Source of the DNA: an uncultured Brachyspira sp.
GTDB taxonomy: Bacteria > Spirochaetota > Brachyspiria > Brachyspirales > Brachyspiraceae
Reading direction: 5' to 3'
Length of the DNA stretch: 64,000 bases
Assembly (NCBI RefSeq): GCF_910578695.1
Contig: NZ_CAJTQJ010000005.1
Coordinates: forward strand, 1-64,000
Positions 54,517 through 64,000 of this stretch are shown here, in pieces. Numbering within the stretch: position 1 is the stretch's first letter; each line of letters starts with the position of its first letter. The notes under the pieces were generated by a model that had not been told where the DNA came from, did not search any database, and saw only the letters and a program-made list of their open reading frames with translations. The position numbers and the translations under genes are program-made.

Positions 54517-55218
54517 ATGGCTACAAAAGAGAAAAAAATAGGCGGCAAACGTTACGACGCTCTAAGAAAGCAAGTAGAGAAATTAAAACTCTATTCAGTA
54601 GAAGAAGCTATTGATTTAGCTAAAAAAAATGCTACCTGTAAATTTGATGAAACTATTGAGGTAACAATAAATCTCAATATATTGCCTAAGCACTCAATAA
54701 GAGATACTTTATCATTTCCAAATGCATTTGGTAAAGAAAAGAGAGTAGTAGTATTTGCTCAGGGCGAAAAAGCTGATGAGGCAAAAAATGCCGGAGCTTT
54801 AGAAGTTGGTTTTGAAGATTTGATTGATAAGATTAAAGGGGGATATACTGACTTTGATGTTGCTATTTCTACTCCTGATTTGATGAAGGAAGTGGGTAAA
54901 TTGGGGCAGATTCTTGGAAGAAAAGGACTTATGCCTAACCCTAAAACAGGAACAGTTACTCTTGATATAGCTCAGGCAGTAAAAAGCTTTAAGGCTGGAA
55001 GAATGGAATACAGAGCCGATAAAAACGGTATAGTAAGAATGGGTATTGGAAAAGCTTCTATGGATGTTAGTAAATTAAATGAGAATTTCAAAACATTCTA
55101 TGAAGAAATTTTAAGAAAAAAACCTACAGATTTAAAAGGCGAATATATTAAAGCTATAGGTGTAACATCTACAATGGGTGTTGGTATAAAAATAGATCAT
55201 AAAAGAATAAAAATGTAA
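54517..55218 (+). CDS. rplA: 50S ribosomal protein uL1
   Basis: 233 aa ([36 protein letters not shown], the uL1 signature region). It builds the mobile L1 stalk and in other bacteria represses its own operon by binding the L11 leader mRNA. Confidence 0.97.
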   Translation: MATKEKKIGGKRYDALRKQVEKLKLYSVEEAIDLAKKNATCKFDETIEVTINLNILPKHSIRDTLSFPNAFGKEKRVVVFAQGEKADEAKNAGALEVGFEDLIDKIKGGYTDFDVAISTPDLMKEVGKLGQILGRKGLMPNPKTGTVTLDIAQAVKSFKAGRMEYRADKNGIVRMGIGKASMDVSKLNENFKTFYEEILRKKPTDLKGEYIKAIGVTSTMGVGIKIDHKRIKM

Positions 55219-55321
55219 TTAATTTAGTAATAAACTTATTTTGTTTAAGCGAAGTCATATTTTGTGATCCCATTATATGAATAGTATTATCAAAGTAGTT
55301 TAATATAATAGAGGTGGTATT

Positions 55322-55846
55322 ATGCCTAATAAGAAAAACATTGAAACGGTATCATTGCTTAAAGAATCTATGGGAGCATGTGCAGGTTTGGTATTCTTTG
55401 ATTATAGAGGAACAACAGTAGCACAGCTTACGGATTTAAGAAGAGAATTAGCAAAGACTTCTTCCTCAATGAAAATATGTAAAAACTCTTTAGTGGATAT
55501 AGCTTTAAAAGAGTTAGGCAGAGAAGTAAAAGATGAGATGTTTATTAATCCTACAGCTGTAGTATTTGCTAAGGAAGATGTACCTAGTGCAGCTAAAGTG
55601 ATAAGCGAAGCAGCTAAGAAAAATGATAAAATCAAAATCAAAGGCGGCTATATGGGCGAAGATTTGCTTAACCCTGCAGATGTTCAGGTAGTAGCTAATA
55701 TTCCGCCGAGAGAGGTTTTGCTTTCTCATCTTGTTACAGCACTCGAGTCTCCTATATCAAGTTTTGCAAACAGCTTGCAGAGTATTATATCAGAACTTGC
55801 TTATGTGCTTGACAGTGTTGAAGAAGAAAAGAAAAAATCAGCTTAA
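55322..55846 (+). CDS. rplJ: 50S ribosomal protein uL10
   Basis: 174 aa. N-terminal rRNA-binding domain (SMGACAGLVFFDYRGTTVAQ, KICKNSLVDIALKEL) and a C-terminal helix that holds L7/L12 dimers. GAGGTGG serves as ribosome binding site. The 103-bp gap after rplA is where the L10 autoregulatory leader usually lies; I could not identify the fold by eye. Confidence 0.96.
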   Translation: MPNKKNIETVSLLKESMGACAGLVFFDYRGTTVAQLTDLRRELAKTSSSMKICKNSLVDIALKELGREVKDEMFINPTAVVFAKEDVPSAAKVISEAAKKNDKIKIKGGYMGEDLLNPADVQVVANIPPREVLLSHLVTALESPISSFANSLQSIISELAYVLDSVEEEKKKSA

Positions 55847-55906
55847 TATACTGATTATTTATTAAAATTAAAGAAAATTATTAAACAAATTTTAAGGAGA
55901 TAAAAA

Positions 55907-56290
55907 ATGGCTTTAAGTAAAGAAGAAATATTACAAGCAATAGAAGAAATGAAAGTTATAGAGCTTCACGAATTAGTAGAAGCTATTAAAGAAAAATTTA
56001 ATGTAACAGCAGCTATGCCTGTTGCAGTAGCAGCAGCTCCTGCAGGCGGTGCGGCAGCTCCTGCAGAAGAAGAAAAAAATGAATTTGATATCATTCTTAC
56101 AGGTTTTGATGCAGCTCAGAAAATTGCCCTTATTAAAGAAGTTAGAGCAGTTAGCGGTTTAGGTTTGAAAGAAGCTAAAGATGCTGTTGAAAAAGGCGGA
56201 GAAACTATCAAATCAGGCGTTTCTAAAGAAGAAGCTGCAGCTATTAAGAAACAATTAGAAGCAGCAGGCGGTAAAGTTGAAGTTAAATAA
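55907..56290 (+). CDS. rplL: 50S ribosomal protein bL12
   Basis: 127 aa. N-terminal dimerisation helices ([20 protein letters not shown]), Ala/Pro-rich hinge ([16 protein letters not shown]), C-terminal factor-binding domain ([20 protein letters not shown]). AAGGAG is the ribosome binding site. A hairpin separates it from rpoB. Confidence 0.97.
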   Translation: MALSKEEILQAIEEMKVIELHELVEAIKEKFNVTAAMPVAVAAAPAGGAAAPAEEEKNEFDIILTGFDAAQKIALIKEVRAVSGLGLKEAKDAVEKGGETIKSGVSKEEAAAIKKQLEAAGGKVEVK

Positions 56291-56333
56291 TTATTTTTGT
56301 AAACATATCATTAATTATTAATGGTTCATATTT

Positions 56334-56363
56334 AAGGAGGGTATGATTATTTCTACCCTTCTT
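56334..56363 (+). promoter_or_regulatory. Hairpin in the rplL-rpoB gap (attenuator or processing site)
   Basis: AAGGAGGGTA (56334-56343) pairs with TACCCTTCTT (56354-56363) over 10 bp with one G-U. No U run follows, so it is not a complete terminator. In many bacteria this gap holds an attenuator or RNase III site that lowers rpoBC relative to the ribosomal genes; that role is inferred from position. Confidence 0.6.
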
Positions 56364-56420
56364 ATTAGTGTATATAATCAAGTCAAAAAAATAAAAGCGT
56401 AAATGCGGAGATCTTTTAAT

Positions 56421-59400
56421 ATGTCTAATAATATTCAGATAGATAATAAAGTATATTTTGAACGAGGGGTAGAGTTCGCTAAAAAATATAGGATAGAAAA
56501 TGGACGCGTGAATTTTTCACGTGCTGTTTCTGTAATAGAACCTCCTGATCTTCTCGCTATACAGAAAGAATCTTATGAAAGTTTTCTTCAGAAAGATATA
56601 CCTGAAAATAAAAGAAAAAATGAAGGATTGCAGGAAGTATTAACTTCTATATTTCCTATAGTGGCATCTAATGAAAAAATGCAGATAGAGTTTATATCTT
56701 ATTCTATAGGAGAGCCTAAAATTACAGAAAAAGAGGCTAGAAGAAGAGATAAAACTTATGCTTATCCTTTTAAAATAAAGGTGCAATTAACAGTAAGAGA
56801 CCCTGAGAGAATCATAGAACAGGAAATATTTGTGGGTGATATACCAGCTATGACTGACAGAGGTACATTTATTGTTAATGGTGCTGAACGGGTTATAGTT
56901 TCGCAGATTCATAGATCTCCGGGTGTTGTTTTTAATAGAAGCGACAGAGATGCTATGTTTGTAGCAAAAATAATTCCAGACAGAGGTACTTGGCTGGAAT
57001 TTGAGCTTGATACTAAAAAAGATATAATGTATGTCAGAATTGACAGAAAGAAAAAACTTCCTGTTACCGTATTTTTAAGAGCTATAGGAATCACAACTAA
57101 TGAAGAAATTTTGAAATTATTTTATGAAGTAGATAATATATCATTAGAAAAGCTTTCAGATGAAGAGAAAAAAGATGCTTTGATAGGCAGACGCTCTTAT
57201 TCTACAGTATTTGATACAGAAAACCCTGATGAAATTATATTGAATCCGGGCGAACTTATAAATACTAACCTTGCTGAAAGACTTTTAATGAGCGGAATTA
57301 AAGAGATATCTGTATTAAATATGGAAGCAATAAAGGATAATGTTACTATAATTAATACTTTAGATAAGGATACTACTAAAAATCAGGAAGAAGCCTGCAC
57401 TAAAATCTATAATGTTATAAGACCTGGAGAGCCTGCTTTAATAGAAAATGTTGTAAGAACTTGTAATGATTTGGTATTTGATCCTAAATCTTATGCTTTA
57501 GGAGATGTAGGACGCTATAAATTAAATAAAAGATTAAATTTTCCTGAAAGCGAGAATGATAAAGTTTTAAGACATAAAGATATAATAGAAACGATTCGTT
57601 TTTTAATAAAAGTATTTATAAATGAAGAGCAGTTAGATGATATTGACCATTTAGGAAACAGACGCGTAAGAAGTGTAGGAGAATTATTATCCATACAAAT
57701 AAAAGCAGGATTTACCAGAATGGAGCGTATAGCAAGAGAAAGAATGCAGATGCAGGATATGGATGCCGTAACTCCTCAGTCTCTTGTAAGTATTAAGCTT
57801 ATACAGGCTGTTATAAAGGAATTCTTTGGTACAAATCAGCTGTCTCAGTTTATGGATCAGAATAATCCTTTATCAGAAATTACTCATAAAAGAAGATTAA
57901 ATGCTTTAGGGCAGGGAGGACTTACAAGAGATAGAGCAGGATTTGAAGTAAGGGATGTTCATCATACTCATTATGGTAAAATTTGTCCTATTGAAACTCC
58001 TGAAGGTCCTAATATCGGACTTATAGTTTCTCTAGCTACTTATGCTAAAATAAATAAGCATGGCTTTTTAGAGACACCATATAGAAAAGTTATTGACGGA
58101 AAGGTGACAGATGAAATAGAATATTTAACCGCTCATGATGAGGAAAAATATCATATAGCAGATGCTAATGCTCCTTTAAATGAAGACGGAACTTTTAAAG
58201 ATAATCTTATATCAACAAGATTTAGAAGCGAATTTCCATATTCTTCGCCTGATCAAGTGCAGTATATGGATGTTTCCCCTCAGCAGATAGTATCATTATC
58301 AAGTTCTTTGATACCATTTTTAGAGCATGATGATGCTAACAGAGCCTTGATGGGTTCAAACATGCAGCGTCAGAGTGTTCCTCTTTTATATCCCGAAGCT
58401 CCTATAGTAGGTACAGGAGTAGAGGCTAAAATTTGTCAGCCTGGCACTGGTATTGCTGTTCATGCTAAAAGAGCTGGTAAAGTTATTAAAGTTGTTCATA
58501 ATGAAATAGTTATAAAACCTACTAAGCAAAATAGCGATGATGATCTTGATGTTTATGAATTAGTAAAATATCAGAGAACTAACCAAGATACTAATTATCA
58601 TCAAAGACCTGTAGTAAATGTAGGAGATATGGTTAAGGCTGGAGGGCTTTTAGCTGACGGTCCTGCTACAGATCATGGAGAGCTTGCTTTAGGAAGAAAT
58701 GTACTTGCTGCATTTATGATTTTTGAGGGATATAACTTTGAAGATGCTATACTTTTAAGTAAAAGACTAGTTCAGGAAGATGTATTTACTTCTATACATA
58801 TAGAAGAGTTTTCAACAGAAGCCAGAGAAACTAAATTAGACAGAGAAAATATTACTAGAGATATACCTAATGTATCAGAATCAGCTTTCAAAAATTTAGA
58901 TGAGAGGGGTATTGTAAGAATAGGTGCTAAGGTAAAAGCTGGAGATATATTAGTTGGTAAAGTAACTCCGAAAGGAGAAACAGAAATTACTCCTGAATAC
59001 AGACTTCTTCATTCAATATTCGGAGAAAAGGCAAGAGATGTAAAAGATTCTTCTTTGAGATTGCCTCATGGTAAAGAAGGTACTGTCATAGATGTTAGGG
59101 TTTACAGCAGAGAAAACGGAGATGAATTAAAGCCGGGTGTAGAGGAAGTAGTAAAAGTATTTGTTGCTAAAAAGCGTATAATACAGGAAGGAGATAAAAT
59201 GGCAGGAAGGCATGGCAATAAAGGAGTTGTTGCTAGAATTATGCCTATAGAGGATATGCCTTTCTTAGAAGACGGTACGCCTGTGGATATATGTCTTAAT
59301 CCTTTAGGAGTACCTTCCCGTATGAATATCGGGCAGGTAATTGAGATGCTTTTAGGCTGGTCCGGTCATAAAATGGGATTAAAATATGCATGTCCTGTAT

Positions 59401-59942
59401 TTGAAGGTCCTAAAGAAGATGCTTTGAGAGAGGCTTTCATTGCAAGCGGTATGAATCCTAATGGTAAAGTCAGACTTTATGACGGAAGAACAGGAGAACC
59501 TTTCAAAAATGATGTAGCTGTCGGATATATGTATATGCTTAAGCTTAATCACTTAGTTGAAGATAAGGTGCATGCAAGAAGTACAGGTCCTTACTCGCTT
59601 GTTACTCAGCAGCCTCTTGGAGGTAAATCTCAATTCGGAGGTCAGAGATTGGGAGAGATGGAAGTTTGGGCATTAGAGGCTTATGGAGCTGCTAATATGC
59701 TTCAGGAGTTTTTAACTGTTAAATCAGATGATATGACAGGACGTGCTAGAATATACGAATCTATTGTTAAAGGAGATGTTATATCCTCTCCGGGCATACC
59801 AGAGAGCTTTAATGTATTAGTTCAGGAACTTAGAGGTTTGGGGCTTAATATTACTATTCACGATGAAGACGGCAATCAGCTGCCTTCTAGTGAAAAAGAA
59901 CTTAGACAAAAAGCTAAAAAGCAAACCAAGATTTTTAAATAA
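56421..59942 (+). CDS. rpoB: RNA polymerase beta subunit
   Basis: 1173 aa from ATG 56421, preferred because GGAG at 56406 is then properly spaced; an in-frame ATG at 56403 would add six residues. All beta landmarks are present: TFIVNGAERVIVSQIHRSPG, NQLSQFMDQNNPLSEITHKR, THYGKICPIETPEGPNIGLI, GDKMAGRHGNKGVV, and the C-terminal GEMEVWALEAYGAANMLQEF. In rifampicin cluster I the sequence is RRLNALGQGG: Asn (codon 57900-57902) replaces the Ser of sensitive bacteria (E. coli 531). rpoC follows 19 bp downstream. Confidence 0.98.
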   Translation: MSNNIQIDNKVYFERGVEFAKKYRIENGRVNFSRAVSVIEPPDLLAIQKESYESFLQKDIPENKRKNEGLQEVLTSIFPIVASNEKMQIEFISYSIGEPKITEKEARRRDKTYAYPFKIKVQLTVRDPERIIEQEIFVGDIPAMTDRGTFIVNGAERVIVSQIHRSPGVVFNRSDRDAMFVAKIIPDRGTWLEFELDTKKDIMYVRIDRKKKLPVTVFLRAIGITTNEEILKLFYEVDNISLEKLSDEEKKDALIGRRSYSTVFDTENPDEIILNPGELINTNLAERLLMSGIKEISVLNMEAIKDNVTIINTLDKDTTKNQEEACTKIYNVIRPGEPALIENVVRTCNDLVFDPKSYALGDVGRYKLNKRLNFPESENDKVLRHKDIIETIRFLIKVFINEEQLDDIDHLGNRRVRSVGELLSIQIKAGFTRMERIARERMQMQDMDAVTPQSLVSIKLIQAVIKEFFGTNQLSQFMDQNNPLSEITHKRRLNALGQGGLTRDRAGFEVRDVHHTHYGKICPIETPEGPNIGLIVSLATYAKINKHGFLETPYRKVIDGKVTDEIEYLTAHDEEKYHIADANAPLNEDGTFKDNLISTRFRSEFPYSSPDQVQYMDVSPQQIVSLSSSLIPFLEHDDANRALMGSNMQRQSVPLLYPEAPIVGTGVEAKICQPGTGIAVHAKRAGKVIKVVHNEIVIKPTKQNSDDDLDVYELVKYQRTNQDTNYHQRPVVNVGDMVKAGGLLADGPATDHGELALGRNVLAAFMIFEGYNFEDAILLSKRLVQEDVFTSIHIEEFSTEARETKLDRENITRDIPNVSESAFKNLDERGIVRIGAKVKAGDILVGKVTPKGETEITPEYRLLHSIFGEKARDVKDSSLRLPHGKEGTVIDVRVYSRENGDELKPGVEEVVKVFVAKKRIIQEGDKMAGRHGNKGVVARIMPIEDMPFLEDGTPVDICLNPLGVPSRMNIGQVIEMLLGWSGHKMGLKYACPVFEGPKEDALREAFIASGMNPNGKVRLYDGRTGEPFKNDVAVGYMYMLKLNHLVEDKVHARSTGPYSLVTQQPLGGKSQFGGQRLGEMEVWALEAYGAANMLQEFLTVKSDDMTGRARIYESIVKGDVISSPGIPESFNVLVQELRGLGLNITIHDEDGNQLPSSEKELRQKAKKQTKIFK

Positions 59943-59961
59943 TTAGGAGAAGTTTAAGTAT

Positions 59962-62900
59962 ATGCAATTTTCAAACTTTGACCAAATAAAAATTAGTATA
60001 GCAAGTCCTCAGGTTATGAGAGAATGGAGTTATGGAGAGGTAAAAAAGCCGGAAACTATTAATTACAGAACTTTAAGACCTGAAAGAGACGGACTTTTTT
60101 GTGAAAAAATATTCGGAACTACTAAGGAATATGAATGTTATTGCGGTAAATTTAAAAGTATTCGTTATAAAGGAGTAGTTTGCGATAAATGCGGAGTTGA
60201 AGTTACTCATTTCAAAGTTAGAAGAGAGAGAATGGGACATATAGAATTAGCTGCTCCTGTTGCTCATATTTGGTATTATAGAAATACTCCTTCAAGAATA
60301 GGGCTTCTTTTAAATATGAATATTGCTCATTTAAGAAGCGTTCTTTATTTTGAAAGATATGTTGTTATTGATGCAGGAGACAGTACTTATTCTAAAGGAG
60401 ATCTTTTAACCGAAGAAGAATATAATGAAGCTTTAGATAGATATGGTGATAATATAAGAATTGGCATAGGTGCTGAGGGTATAAGGGATATGCTCAGAGA
60501 CCTAGATATGGATGAAGAGATTAGAAAACTCAGAGAGGAAATGATTAAAAAAGGTGAAAAGAGCGATAGGCGTTTAAGAAAGCGTCTTGAAATATTTGAA
60601 GATTTTAAAGCAAGCGGAAATGATCCTACTTGGATGATACTTGATGTAGTTCCTGTAATTCCTCCTGATTTAAGACCTATGGTTCAGCTTGACGGCGGAA
60701 GATTTGCCACTTCAGATTTGAATGATCTTTACAGAAGAGTCATAAATAGAAATATTCGTTTAAGAAGATTATTAGTATTAAGGGCTCCTGATATAATTAT
60801 AAGAAATGAAAAAAGAATGCTTCAGGAGGCTGTTGATGCTTTATTTGATAACAGCAGAAGAAAGAAAGTAGTTAAAGGACACGGAAACAGACCTTTAAAA
60901 TCTCTTTCGGATATGCTTAAAGGTAAGCAGGGGCGTTTCAGACAAAACCTTTTAGGAAAACGCGTTGACTATTCAGGACGCTCTGTAATTGTTGCAGGTC
61001 CTAGACTTAAAATGCATCAATGCGGACTTCCTAAAAAAATGGCTGTTGAATTATTCAAGCCTTTCATTATGAAAAAATTAGTTGAAATTAATTCGGCTCA
61101 TAATATAAAATCTGCTAAGAAATTTGTAGAAGAGGGCAGAGAAGAAGTTTGGGGAGTATTGGAAGATATTGCTAAAGAACATCCTGTACTTTTAAACAGA
61201 GCTCCTACGCTTCATAGACTAGGTATTCAGGCATTTGAACCTGTACTTGTAGAAGGAAAGGCTATTCAGCTTCACCCATTAGTTTGTCATGCTTATAATG
61301 CGGACTTTGACGGCGATCAGATGGCAGTACATACTCCGCTTTCTGCTGAGGCTCAGATTGAGGCTTGGACTTTGATGCTTGCTCCTCATAATATATTAAA
61401 TCCTGCTAACGGCGAGCCTATTGTTAATCCTACTCAGGATATAGTACTTGGCATTAGTTATTTAACTAAATTAAGAACAGGTATTAAAGGCGAGGGAAAA
61501 ATATTTTCATCTGCTAAAGATGCATTGCTTGCTTATGATAATAGTTTGGTAGAGCTTGAATCAAGAATTAAAGTTTTAATGAAAAATAAAGACGGAGAGG
61601 AAGAGTTTATTGAAACTTCTGTCGGAAGAATAAAGTTTAATGAAGTTATTCCTGAAGATTTCAGATATCAGAACAGAGACTTTAACAGTAAGGATTTGGC
61701 TAAATTTATTCACGAAGTATATTTAAAGCATGGTACAGCAGTAACGGTTAATATGCTTGATGATATTAAAGAACTTGGCTATCAAAGTGCAACAGTATTT
61801 GGTTCTACTATTTCTATAGCTGATATACTTATACCTCCGATGAAAAAACAGGAGATAGAAGAGGCTACTAAACAGGTAGAGTTTATTGAAAATCAGTATA
61901 TGAATGGTATTATCACTACAGATGAGAAAAAGCAGAAGGTTATGGATCTTTGGACTACTGTTGAAGGTAAAATAACAGAAGCTATGATGGATAATTTGAG
62001 ACAAGATCAGGACGGATTTAATCCTGTATATATAATGGCAGATTCAGGAGCAAGAGGCTCTAAACAGCAGATAAGACAGCTTGCTAGTATGAGGGGACTT
62101 ATGGCTAAGCCTTCAGGTGAGATTATTGAACTTCCAATTATTTCTAACTTTAAAGAGGGTCTTACTGTACAGGAATACTTTATTTCTACTCACGGTGCTA
62201 GAAAAGGGCTTGCCGATACCGCTTTGAAAACATCAAGTGCAGGATATCTTACTAGAAAGTTGGTGGATGTTGCTATAGGTGTTGTTATTTCTGAGCATGA
62301 CTGCGGTACTGTTAAAGGTATTTCTATAGAGGCTATCAAAAATGGAGATGAAATTAAAAAATCTCTTAAAGAACGCGTTGTAGGATTCTTCACAAGCGAG
62401 CATATATATCATCCTGTTACTAAAGAACTTATATGTCCTGCTAATACAGAGATTACAGAAGAGATTGATGATTTGATAGAAAAAGCAGGCATAGAAAAAA
62501 TAAATATAAGACATCCTCTTACTTGCGAAAGCAGAATGGGCGTATGCCAGAAATGTTACGGCAGAAGTTTATCTACAAATAATCTTGCTTCTATAGGCGA
62601 GGCTGTCGGAGTGGTTGCTGCTCAAAGTATTGGTCAGCCCGGTACTCAGCTTACAATGAGAACTTTCCATATAGGCGGTGTTGCTACTCAGATGGTAGAA
62701 GAAAATGAAATAAAAGTTAATTATCCTATATATATAGAACAATTCTCTAATTATGTTATTCAGCCTAATGGAATTAAAATAACTGCTAGAAAAGGCGATT
62801 TAATTATTAGAAGAGTTTTAGATAAATGGGAAAAATCTTCATTAAAAGATATTTTAGCTGAAAACAATGCAAAAGTGCTTATAGGCGATGTTATAGCCAT

Positions 62901-64000
62901 TCTTAAAGACGGTACAGAAATTAAGTCTACTCATAATGGTACTTTCAAAATTACTGATGATGATAAATATATAATGATTACAGGTAATAAGCATACAATT
63001 GTTATTAAAGTAGGAAGCGAATATAAAGCAGATGAGCATATATTTATAGAGGCTAATACAGTTATAGCAAGCTTTGATACTTATAATGAACCTATAATTT
63101 CTGAGAAAGCTGGTATTGTAAGATATCAGGATATAATACCCGGAAGAACTTTGATTGAAGAGATAGATGATCAAACAGGAAATAAAACTAATATTATTCA
63201 AGAGTTTAAAGATGCTAGTATGCAGCCTAAAATATTGATTGTAGGCGATAATGATACTTTTGAAACCGATATACCTAATGGTGCTCAGCTTATGGTTGAA
63301 AATAATCAGAAAGTAGAAGTCGGAGAGGTTATAGCTAAAACAACCCGTATACAGCAAAAAAGCAGGGATATTACAGGAGGTCTTCCTAGAGTACAGGAAT
63401 TGCTTGAAGCTCAAAAACCTAAAGATACGGCTATTATTGCAGGTATTGACGGAGAAGTTGAAATAGGCGGTTCTCATAAGGGTAAAAAAGTAGTTAAAAT
63501 CAGAAATGAATTTGATGAAACTAAGCATTTAGTTCCTCATGGTAAGATGCTTTTAGTTAGAAACGGCGATCAGGTGAAAACAGGTACTCAATTATGTGCT
63601 GGTAAAATTAATCCTCATGATATATTGGAAACTCAGGGAGATTTAGCTTTGCAGACTTATTTGCTTGAAGAGATTCAGGCTGTATATAATCAGCAGGGTG
63701 TAGGTATTAATGACAAGCATTTTGCTCTTATAATAAGACAGATGCTTAGAAGACTTGAAATAACAGATCCCGGTGATACTAAATATATTGTAGGACAGTA
63801 TGTTGATAAATATGAATTTGAAGAAGAAAACAGACGCTATGAAGAGGCTGGAGGTTCGCCTGCAAGCGGTAAGCCTGTACTTTTAGGATTAACTAAAGCT
63901 GCACTTAATACAGAAAGCTTTATATCTTCTGCTTCTTTCCAAGAAACAACTAAAGTTTTGACTAATGCTGCTATTAAGGGTAAAGTTGATAAATTACTTG
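59962..64000 (+). CDS. rpoC: RNA polymerase beta' subunit, 3' partial
   Basis: ATG 59962 behind TTAGGAGA; open to the right edge (1346 codons, close to full length). Zinc-binding [20 protein letters not shown] near the start, the catalytic Mg2+ site [14 protein letters not shown] near 61300, bridge and trigger region [20 protein letters not shown] and [20 protein letters not shown], and the second zinc site (C...[13 protein letters not shown]) are all visible. The long plus-strand frame generates several minus-strand shadow frames that were not called. Confidence 0.98.
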   Translation, partial: MQFSNFDQIKISIASPQVMREWSYGEVKKPETINYRTLRPERDGLFCEKIFGTTKEYECYCGKFKSIRYKGVVCDKCGVEVTHFKVRRERMGHIELAAPVAHIWYYRNTPSRIGLLLNMNIAHLRSVLYFERYVVIDAGDSTYSKGDLLTEEEYNEALDRYGDNIRIGIGAEGIRDMLRDLDMDEEIRKLREEMIKKGEKSDRRLRKRLEIFEDFKASGNDPTWMILDVVPVIPPDLRPMVQLDGGRFATSDLNDLYRRVINRNIRLRRLLVLRAPDIIIRNEKRMLQEAVDALFDNSRRKKVVKGHGNRPLKSLSDMLKGKQGRFRQNLLGKRVDYSGRSVIVAGPRLKMHQCGLPKKMAVELFKPFIMKKLVEINSAHNIKSAKKFVEEGREEVWGVLEDIAKEHPVLLNRAPTLHRLGIQAFEPVLVEGKAIQLHPLVCHAYNADFDGDQMAVHTPLSAEAQIEAWTLMLAPHNILNPANGEPIVNPTQDIVLGISYLTKLRTGIKGEGKIFSSAKDALLAYDNSLVELESRIKVLMKNKDGEEEFIETSVGRIKFNEVIPEDFRYQNRDFNSKDLAKFIHEVYLKHGTAVTVNMLDDIKELGYQSATVFGSTISIADILIPPMKKQEIEEATKQVEFIENQYMNGIITTDEKKQKVMDLWTTVEGKITEAMMDNLRQDQDGFNPVYIMADSGARGSKQQIRQLASMRGLMAKPSGEIIELPIISNFKEGLTVQEYFISTHGARKGLADTALKTSSAGYLTRKLVDVAIGVVISEHDCGTVKGISIEAIKNGDEIKKSLKERVVGFFTSEHIYHPVTKELICPANTEITEEIDDLIEKAGIEKINIRHPLTCESRMGVCQKCYGRSLSTNNLASIGEAVGVVAAQSIGQPGTQLTMRTFHIGGVATQMVEENEIKVNYPIYIEQFSNYVIQPNGIKITARKGDLIIRRVLDKWEKSSLKDILAENNAKVLIGDVIAILKDGTEIKSTHNGTFKITDDDKYIMITGNKHTIVIKVGSEYKADEHIFIEANTVIASFDTYNEPIISEKAGIVRYQDIIPGRTLIEEIDDQTGNKTNIIQEFKDASMQPKILIVGDNDTFETDIPNGAQLMVENNQKVEVGEVIAKTTRIQQKSRDITGGLPRVQELLEAQKPKDTAIIAGIDGEVEIGGSHKGKKVVKIRNEFDETKHLVPHGKMLLVRNGDQVKTGTQLCAGKINPHDILETQGDLALQTYLLEEIQAVYNQQGVGINDKHFALIIRQMLRRLEITDPGDTKYIVGQYVDKYEFEEENRRYEEAGGSPASGKPVLLGLTKAALNTESFISSASFQETTKVLTNAAIKGKVDKLL

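Noticed and set aside
55219..55321. L10 leader regulatory RNA before rplJ
   Set aside because: Position is right, but I could not trace the conserved fold by eye, so it is mentioned only under rplJ.
62854..63528. 224-codon minus-strand frame
   Set aside because: Antisense shadow of rpoC; composition mirrors the sense codons.

Overview
The window looks like chromosome of a Brachyspira species (Spirochaetota). The DNA is strongly AT-rich, the proteins are full of Asn/Ile/Lys, and RpoB carries Asn where rifampicin-sensitive bacteria have Ser, as known for spirochaetes. Secreted lipoproteins with spirochaete-style signal peptides and a bactofilin agree. The species call is inference from sequence character, not from a database match.

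Region 1 (1-16 kb) is a defence/variable island. It opens inside a type IIG restriction-modification gene whose 5' coding region carries a 7-bp tandem repeat. Next come a retron-like unit (candidate msr-msd RNA, a 43-aa hydrophobic peptide, a retron-type reverse transcriptase and a one-TM effector), a decayed DUF4160/DUF2442 pair, C-terminal scraps of further type IIG enzymes, hicA-hicB, a DUF4209 protein with an RxxxxH motif, a second complete type IIG enzyme, a tiny zinc-ribbon protein and a Kiwa-like gene pair whose second gene has an in-frame stop. The retron effector, the DUF4209 gene and the Kiwa-like pair all end just before the same dispersed sequence.

Region 2 (16-44 kb) is ordinary chromosome. 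It holds a B3/B4-domain protein, bL31, envelope proteins, an 8-oxoguanine glycosylase, a TSUP exporter, cheW, 5-formyl-THF cyclo-ligase, a PilZ protein, hisA, an FkbM methyltransferase, bactofilin, map, a TPR protein, an ankyrin lipoprotein, a TrkA-type K+ regulator, recG, a LysM/LytM protein, acylphosphatase, a PAP2 phosphatase and an RND pump. It also contains a predicted outer-membrane protein with a 5-bp tandem repeat right after its start codon, a strong phase-variation candidate.

Region 3 (44.5-49 kb) is a second small restriction locus: a DUF262/DUF1524 (GmrSD-like) protein and a third type IIG enzyme, with a decayed copy of that enzyme's 3' end on the far side of the GmrSD-like gene.

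Region 4 (49-64 kb) holds ribokinase, two small hypothetical genes, lrgAB, a palindromic repeat array, then the classical block rpmG-tRNA-Trp-secE-nusG-rplK-rplA-rplJ-rplL-rpoB-rpoC behind a perfect consensus promoter; rpoC runs off the end. Palindromic repeat arrays sit beside both rpmE and rpmG, and a related nested palindrome lies within the retron region.
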